Assembly (NCBI GenBank): GCA_905236895.1
Contig: CAJOQI010000106.1
Span: forward strand, 1 to 10,707
Reading direction: 5' to 3'
Length of the DNA stretch: 10,707 bases
Source: an uncultured Peptostreptococcaceae bacterium
GTDB lineage: Bacteria > Bacillota > Clostridia > Peptostreptococcales > Anaerovoracaceae
The translations under genes and the position numbers were made by a program. The notes below the pieces were generated by a model. It was not told the origin of the DNA. It did no database searches and was given only the letters and a program-made list of their open reading frames with translations. Shown piece by piece: positions 7,142 to 10,707 of this stretch (position 1 is its first letter; every line of letters begins with the position of its first letter).

Positions 7142-8284
7142 ATGAGTTACAGAATAGTACTGGCAGGTGGCGGTACCGGAGGTCATATCTATCCGGCCAT
7201 AGCCATAGCGAATCAACTTAAAGAAGACAACCCGGATTGCCAAATCCTCTTTATCGGAAGCGATTACGGCGTGGAATGCATGGTAGTCCCTGAATTTGGT
7301 TTTGATTACAAAACCATCTCCGCCAAGGGTTGGGACTATGCCGACGGCATCTTTGGCAAGATCAAAGAGCTTTGCTCCGGAGCGGCGGCTACCACGAAGG
7401 GTTTTCTTCAATCCAGGGGAATCATAAAGAAGTTCTCTCCTCATATGGTAATAGGTACCGGCGGTTTCGTCAGCCTTCCTGTTTTGATGGCGGCCAAATC
7501 CCTCGGCATTCCCTATGCCATCCAGGAACAAAACTCCTATCCCGGTAGAACCAATCGCCTTATGTCCAAGGATGCCAGTTTGATTTTTCTCGGCATCCCA
7601 GGCGCTGAGGATGTATTCGATATGCCTGAAAAAACCATCTTCACCGGCAATCCCATAAGAAAAGTCTATTACGAAATACAAAAGGATGAAGCAAAGGAAA
7701 GGCTCAACCTTCCCAAGGACAAGAAAATCGTCTTTTCCATAGGTGGCAGTATCGGTTCCCCCGAAATAAACAGCGTAGGCTATGCCTATATGAATCGCGT
7801 CCGAGATAGAGATGATATAATCTTCCTCTTCGCAGCAGGTAAATGGCAGATAGAAGAAGTTACCAAAAAGATGGAAGAGGATGGAATCAGCGTTCCGGAC
7901 AATGTTAGGCTTCTCACCTATATAGACGATATGTGGGACTATTATGCCGCGTCAGATCTGGTCATAAGCAGGGCCGGAGCCATGTCTCTGGCAGAACTGG
8001 CCACAATAGGAACTCCTACAATTCTGATTCCCCTTTCCTGGGCAATCAACAATCATCAATACTTTAATGCCAAATCCTTGGCCGACGTAGGTGGAGCCAT
8101 CATAGTGGACGAAAAGACCATGGATGTGGAAAAGATTGCGGAGCAAATTGATTTATTATTGGAGAAGGAAGATGAACTTGCTTCAATGAGAAACGCCCTT
8201 AAAGGATGGTCTTCCTACGGCATAGCCTCGGAAAACATCTGCAAAGAGATATATAAACTGATTGAGAAGAAAAACAATAGATAA
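7142..8284 (+). CDS. murG: UDP-GlcNAc:lipid I N-acetylglucosaminyltransferase MurG
   Basis: A GT-B glycosyltransferase that adds GlcNAc to lipid I to give lipid II on the inner face of the membrane. Its 380 residues are slightly longer than usual (about 355-370). Seen in order: GGGTGGHIYPA (9-19) with the catalytic-loop His15; IGTGGFVSLP (104-113), the second Gly-rich loop; QEQNSYPGRTNRL (128-140); TGNPIR (168-173); GGSIGS (201-206), where many MurGs have GGSQGA; and the UDP-GlcNAc site SRAGAMSLAEL (276-286) with Glu285, then NNHQYFNA (303-310) with Gln306. It starts 3 nt after the ATP-grasp stop, with only AGGA overlapping that stop as a ribosome site, so its translation probably depends on the upstream gene. 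A hairpin follows directly. A MurG-like paralogue with another acceptor is the main alternative. Confidence 0.9.
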   Translation: MSYRIVLAGGGTGGHIYPAIAIANQLKEDNPDCQILFIGSDYGVECMVVPEFGFDYKTISAKGWDYADGIFGKIKELCSGAAATTKGFLQSRGIIKKFSPHMVIGTGGFVSLPVLMAAKSLGIPYAIQEQNSYPGRTNRLMSKDASLIFLGIPGAEDVFDMPEKTIFTGNPIRKVYYEIQKDEAKERLNLPKDKKIVFSIGGSIGSPEINSVGYAYMNRVRDRDDIIFLFAAGKWQIEEVTKKMEEDGISVPDNVRLLTYIDDMWDYYAASDLVISRAGAMSLAELATIGTPTILIPLSWAINNHQYFNAKSLADVGGAIIVDEKTMDVEKIAEQIDLLLEKEDELASMRNALKGWSSYGIASENICKEIYKLIEKKNNR

Positions 8285-8290
8285 CAAACA

Positions 8291-8326
8291 AAAGAACCTT
8301 TGGCAAGGCCAAAGGTTCTTTTTTAT
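8291..8326. terminator. Rho-independent terminator after murG
   Basis: A 14-bp perfect stem (8291-8304 with 8308-8321) closes a 3-nt loop (AAG) and is followed by further T's to 8324. It begins 7 nt after the murG stop. The left arm is preceded by an A-rich run, so the - strand reading also ends in T's and could terminate guaB, whose stop is at 8339. Confidence 0.92.
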
Positions 8327-8338
8327 CTCATATGTCTC

Positions 8339-9850
8339 TTATCTGATTGCGTTTTGGCTGGAGTCCCTAAGAATTACGTCGTGTGCTCCACCCTCTACGA
8401 TTGATGTGGCGGAAACCAAGGTAAGCTTGGCCTTCTCCTGCAGCTCCGGAATGGAAAGGGCTCCGCAATTGCACATGGTGGACTTAACTTTGTTGAGGGA
8501 CATGGTCACATTATCGTGAAGGGGTCCCGCATAAGGTACATAGGAGTCAACTCCTTCTTCAAACTTCATGGCTCCACCGTCACCACCAAGATCGTAGCGC
8601 TGCCAATTCCTTGCACGGTTGCTGCCCTCGCCCCAATACTCCTTAACATAGTTTCCGTTTATATTCAGCCTATTGGTGGGAGATTCGTCGAATCTGGCAA
8701 AGTATCTTCCCAGCATCAGGAAGTCGGCTCCCATGGCCAAGGCCAATGTCATATGATAGTCATAAACTATTCCGCCGTCGGAACAGATTGGAACATAGAC
8801 GCCCGTCTCTTCCAGGTATTCGTTTCTCGCCTTTGCCACGTCGATAACAGCAGAAGCCTGTCCTCTTCCTATACCCTTCTGCTCTCTCGTTATGCAGATG
8901 GATCCCCCGCCTATTCCTATCTTAACAAAGTCCGCGCCTGCATCAGCCAGGAATCTGAAGCCTTCCGCATCAACAACATTTCCCGCTCCCACCTTTACGG
9001 TGTCGCCATATTTGGCTCTGATCCAATCAAGAGTATCCTTCTGCCATTCGGAATAACCTTCCGAGGAATCGATACAGAGCACGTCTGCCCCTGCTTCCAC
9101 CAAAGCCGGTACGCGCTCTTTATAATCCCTGCTGTTTATGCCTGCACCTACCACATAGCGCTTGCTTTCGTCCAGCAGCTCTCCCGGATTGGACTTGTGG
9201 TTGTCGTAGTCCTTACGGAAAACAAAGTGAGTGAGTCTTTGATTCTTGTCTATTATGGGAAGAGCATTAAGCTTATAATCCCAAAGTATATCGTTGGCTT
9301 TGGAAAGAGTAACTCCATCCTCCGCATATATGAGTTTATCGAAAGGAGTCATGAACTCAGATATGGGTGTGTCGGGACTCATTCTGCTTACTCTGTAATC
9401 CCTGCTGGTTACGATTCCCAGAATCTTACCCTCGGAGGTTCCGTCTTCGGTAATGGCGATTGTGGAGTGACCGCTTTTTTCCTTCAGGGCCAGCACGTCT
9501 GCAAGAGTCTGGTTAGGCCTTAAATTGCTGTCGCTTTTAACAAAGCCCGCCTTATATGACTTAACCCTTCTTATCATTTCCGCCTGAGATTCGATTGGCT
9601 GAGATCCGTATATAAAAGAAATCCCACCCTCCTTAGCCAAGGCAACCGCCATAGTGTCATTTGATACCGCTTGCATAACGGCTGAAACCAGGGGTATATT
9701 GGCCTTCAGGGCAGGCTCTTCACCTTTTCTAAACTTAACGATTGGGGTTGTAAGGCTTACATTCTCCACAATGCATTCCTTCCCCGTATAGCCGGGAACC
9801 AAAAGATACTCATTAAAGGTACGGGATGGTTCGTTGATAAACTGGGCCAT
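8339..9850 (-). CDS. guaB: Inosine-5'-monophosphate dehydrogenase, Tritrichomonas-like type
   Basis: Catalyses the NAD-dependent oxidation of IMP to XMP, the committed step to GMP, in the cytoplasm. The 503 residues are a full IMPDH: barrel part 1 (1-101), a paired CBS (Bateman) module (about 102-220) and barrel part 2. The catalytic loop is [15 protein letters not shown] (312-326) with the nucleophile Cys319. Asp261 sits in the IDSSEG motif, Arg382 is in MLGRYFARF, and the mobile flap has Arg418-Tyr419 (NWQRYD). These positions equal the classic numbering of the T. foetus enzyme, which is also 503 residues as I recall. The open frame extends 10 codons further, but the ATG at 9850 is chosen because AAAGGAG lies 6 nt upstream. 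It is monocistronic, with a terminator shared with murG on one side and a weak promoter at 9897-9925 on the other. Confidence 0.97.
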   Translation of the reverse strand: MAQFINEPSRTFNEYLLVPGYTGKECIVENVSLTTPIVKFRKGEEPALKANIPLVSAVMQAVSNDTMAVALAKEGGISFIYGSQPIESQAEMIRRVKSYKAGFVKSDSNLRPNQTLADVLALKEKSGHSTIAITEDGTSEGKILGIVTSRDYRVSRMSPDTPISEFMTPFDKLIYAEDGVTLSKANDILWDYKLNALPIIDKNQRLTHFVFRKDYDNHKSNPGELLDESKRYVVGAGINSRDYKERVPALVEAGADVLCIDSSEGYSEWQKDTLDWIRAKYGDTVKVGAGNVVDAEGFRFLADAGADFVKIGIGGGSICITREQKGIGRGQASAVIDVAKARNEYLEETGVYVPICSDGGIVYDYHMTLALAMGADFLMLGRYFARFDESPTNRLNINGNYVKEYWGEGSNRARNWQRYDLGGDGGAMKFEEGVDSYVPYAGPLHDNVTMSLNKVKSTMCNCGALSIPELQEKAKLTLVSATSIVEGGAHDVILRDSSQNAIR

Positions 9851-9896
9851 GGATTTCTCCTTTCTCCTTTCGCATCTCACATATCTATTAAGAGTG

Positions 9897-9925
9897 ATTC
9901 TATACTATACCGCCTGCACTTGCAA
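9897..9925 (-). promoter_or_regulatory. Probable guaB promoter
   Basis: On the - strand TTGCAA (9925 to 9920, 4 of 6 matches to consensus) lies 17 nt before TAGAAT (9902 to 9897, 5 of 6). Transcription would start near 9890, giving a leader of about 40 nt. TATAGT and TATAGA overlap the same area but have poor spacing. No purine riboswitch-like structure was recognised between here and the start codon. Confidence 0.42.
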
Positions 9926-10079
9926 GGCTTATCTATCCTTTGTACCGATTGGCCACCCATTTTTCCGCATATTCTATGAATCGCTCGGTGGCTTTGCTCA
10001 TTCTGCTCCTAGTAGTATTGTCAATGAAAAGAGATGTGAAAGAGATTTAGATTAACGATTAGATATTTGGAGGGTAGAA

Positions 10080-10214
10080 ATGGCAATTATCAAAACTATC
10101 GTTAGAAATATTACCGAAAAGACAAACAAGGATAATCACTACGAAGCAACAATCCTTGACAAGGCTTGGAACAATGCAGCAATCATTACAACCTGCAGAA
10201 CACCAATCCTTTAA
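10080..10214 (+). CDS. Stand-alone 44-residue peptide of unknown function
   Basis: A short gene encoding 44 residues. GGAGGG (10069-10074) sits 5 nt before the ATG, one of the best ribosome sites in the window, and an in-frame stop 27 nt upstream fixes the start. The peptide begins MAIIKTIVRNITEKT, has a polar middle (NKDNHYEA), then ILDKAWNNAAIITTC and ends RTPIL. It has no membrane segment or signal peptide. There is a single Cys (39), a single Trp (30), and a Thr/Ile-rich tail. A strong terminator follows 57 nt after the stop, so it looks like its own transcription unit. A short leader part followed by a distinct C-terminal part with Trp, Cys and Thr could suit a modified-peptide precursor, but no modifying enzyme is in view. 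I do not recognise the family. A structural or regulatory small protein is equally possible. Confidence 0.6.
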   Translation: MAIIKTIVRNITEKTNKDNHYEATILDKAWNNAAIITTCRTPIL

Positions 10215-10270
10215 TAATCCAATAGCAAGCTAATAGTTTACTTCTTAAGATAAAATATACTTGCCTTAAC

Positions 10271-10311
10271 AGAGAAAGCCCGACATTCACCAGGAATGTC
10301 GGGTTTTCTCT
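10271..10311. terminator. Bidirectional terminator between the small peptide gene and dnaE
   Basis: An 18-bp stem (10271-10288 with 10294-10311) has a single G-U pair and a 5-nt loop. The GC-rich core CCCGACATTC is flanked by AGAGAAA on the left and TTTTCTCT on the right, so each strand gets a T-containing tail. The right arm overlaps the dnaE stop codon (10310-10312), so the structure probably ends both converging transcripts. Confidence 0.87.
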
Positions 10312-10707
10312 ATACATCCAATTTCATTATCTTTACGTTTCTGCTTCCAAGTAGCAGCGCCATTTCTTCCGCAAAGTCCAAACCGGCCTTAACCTTCATG
10401 GCTCCTCCGGAAAGAATGGTTCCGTCCCTCTTATAGATGAGAACGTCGGAATTGCCGGGGTGGTTTTTAAGGATCTCTTTGATTTCTCCCAGAATATCCT
10501 TTTCTTCCATGGCACTTCCCCTTCCTTCGCGACCGCCTTCCTGAGGTATGCGAAGCTTTACGGCGTTTCTGTAGTCCTGATGGAATTCTCTTTGTTCCCC
10601 TTTAGGCGTGGAATTGTTCCCACCATTATAGCCATTATTGCGATTTCTTTGTCCCCAGTCCTGGATTTTCGGCTCCTTATACTCATCAATCAGCTGAACA
10701 TCTTCTG
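10310..10707 (-). CDS. dnaE: DNA polymerase III alpha subunit, C-terminal end (5' partial)
   Basis: The frame is open from the window edge (10706) to TAG at 10310-10312, about 131 residues. An internal ATG at 10510 is not the start. The last 60 residues resemble the DnaE C-terminal domain: EIKEILKNHPGNSDVLIY, then a Gly-rich turn, a helix, and a final LLGSRNVKIMKLD. That pattern of PG.s.V.iY plus a closing LG..NVK is typical of clostridial DnaE ends. Before it, DVQLIDEYKEP fits the end of the OB-fold region. Between the two is a low-complexity segment rich in Asn, Gly, Arg and Gln (about 10590-10660) and another Gly/Arg/Glu-rich run (about 10517-10540), which I take as a flexible linker. The replicative polymerase assignment rests on the C-terminus alone. 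Confidence 0.72.
   Translation of the reverse strand, partial: EDVQLIDEYKEPKIQDWGQRNRNNGYNGGNNSTPKGEQREFHQDYRNAVKLRIPQEGGREGRGSAMEEKDILGEIKEILKNHPGNSDVLIYKRDGTILSGGAMKVKAGLDFAEEMALLLGSRNVKIMKLDV

Noticed and set aside
8516..9523. A 335-codon open frame on the + strand.
   Set aside because: It lies wholly inside guaB on the opposite strand. Its translation has no recognisable motif, and the guaB reading is unambiguous.
9851..10079. A purine riboswitch or other structured leader upstream of guaB.
   Set aside because: I found no conserved riboswitch core or stem set, and the likely promoter leaves only about 40 nt of leader.
1..10707. CRISPR arrays, tRNA or rRNA genes, insertion sequences, phage genes or att sites.
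   Set aside because: No regular spaced repeats, cloverleaf sequences, transposase or integrase motifs were seen on either strand.

Overview
The window looks like chromosomal DNA of a Gram-positive anaerobe of the class Clostridia, most likely a Lachnospiraceae member (rumen or gut type). The reasons are strong AGGAGG-type ribosome sites, moderate GC, a clostripain-family protease, a clostridial-style DnaE C-terminus, and housekeeping genes (murG, guaB) arranged in short transcription units that end in strong hairpin terminators. The assignment is an inference from family recognition, not from a search.

Layout, left to right. (1) 1-2169, + strand: the 3' part of a secreted or surface C11 (clostripain-like) cysteine protease whose start lies before the window. 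A perfect hairpin at 2209-2255 separates it from the next, convergent unit. (2) 5950-2286, - strand: a three-gene operon with an extended -10 promoter near 6016. It encodes a triple zinc-ribbon protein, a two-helix membrane protein with a weakly GrpE-like tail, and an actin-fold/Hsp70-like ATPase. In the ATPase, a hydrophobic Gly-rich hairpin follows the ATPase domain where the substrate-binding domain would be expected. This is the best candidate in the window for an undescribed system: a membrane-bound chaperone-like machine. (3) 6140-8284, + strand: a sugar-transfer-type ATP-grasp protein and MurG, 3 nt apart, driven by a near-consensus promoter at 6072-6100 and ended by a hairpin at 8291-8321. 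The pairing points to cell-envelope precursor chemistry. (4) 9850-8339, - strand: guaB (IMP dehydrogenase). Its length, catalytic residues and numbering match the well-studied enzyme of the protozoan Tritrichomonas foetus. (5) 10080-10214, + strand: a stand-alone 44-residue peptide gene with an excellent ribosome site and its own terminator. I do not recognise it. (6) 10707-10310, - strand: the 3' end of dnaE (DNA polymerase III alpha), with an unusual Asn/Gly/Arg-rich linker close to its C-terminus.

All three convergent gene junctions (about 2.2, 8.3 and 10.3 kb) carry a long symmetric hairpin that can serve both strands. I see no tRNA, rRNA, CRISPR array, insertion sequence or phage gene. 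No gene-free stretch exceeds 300 bases.
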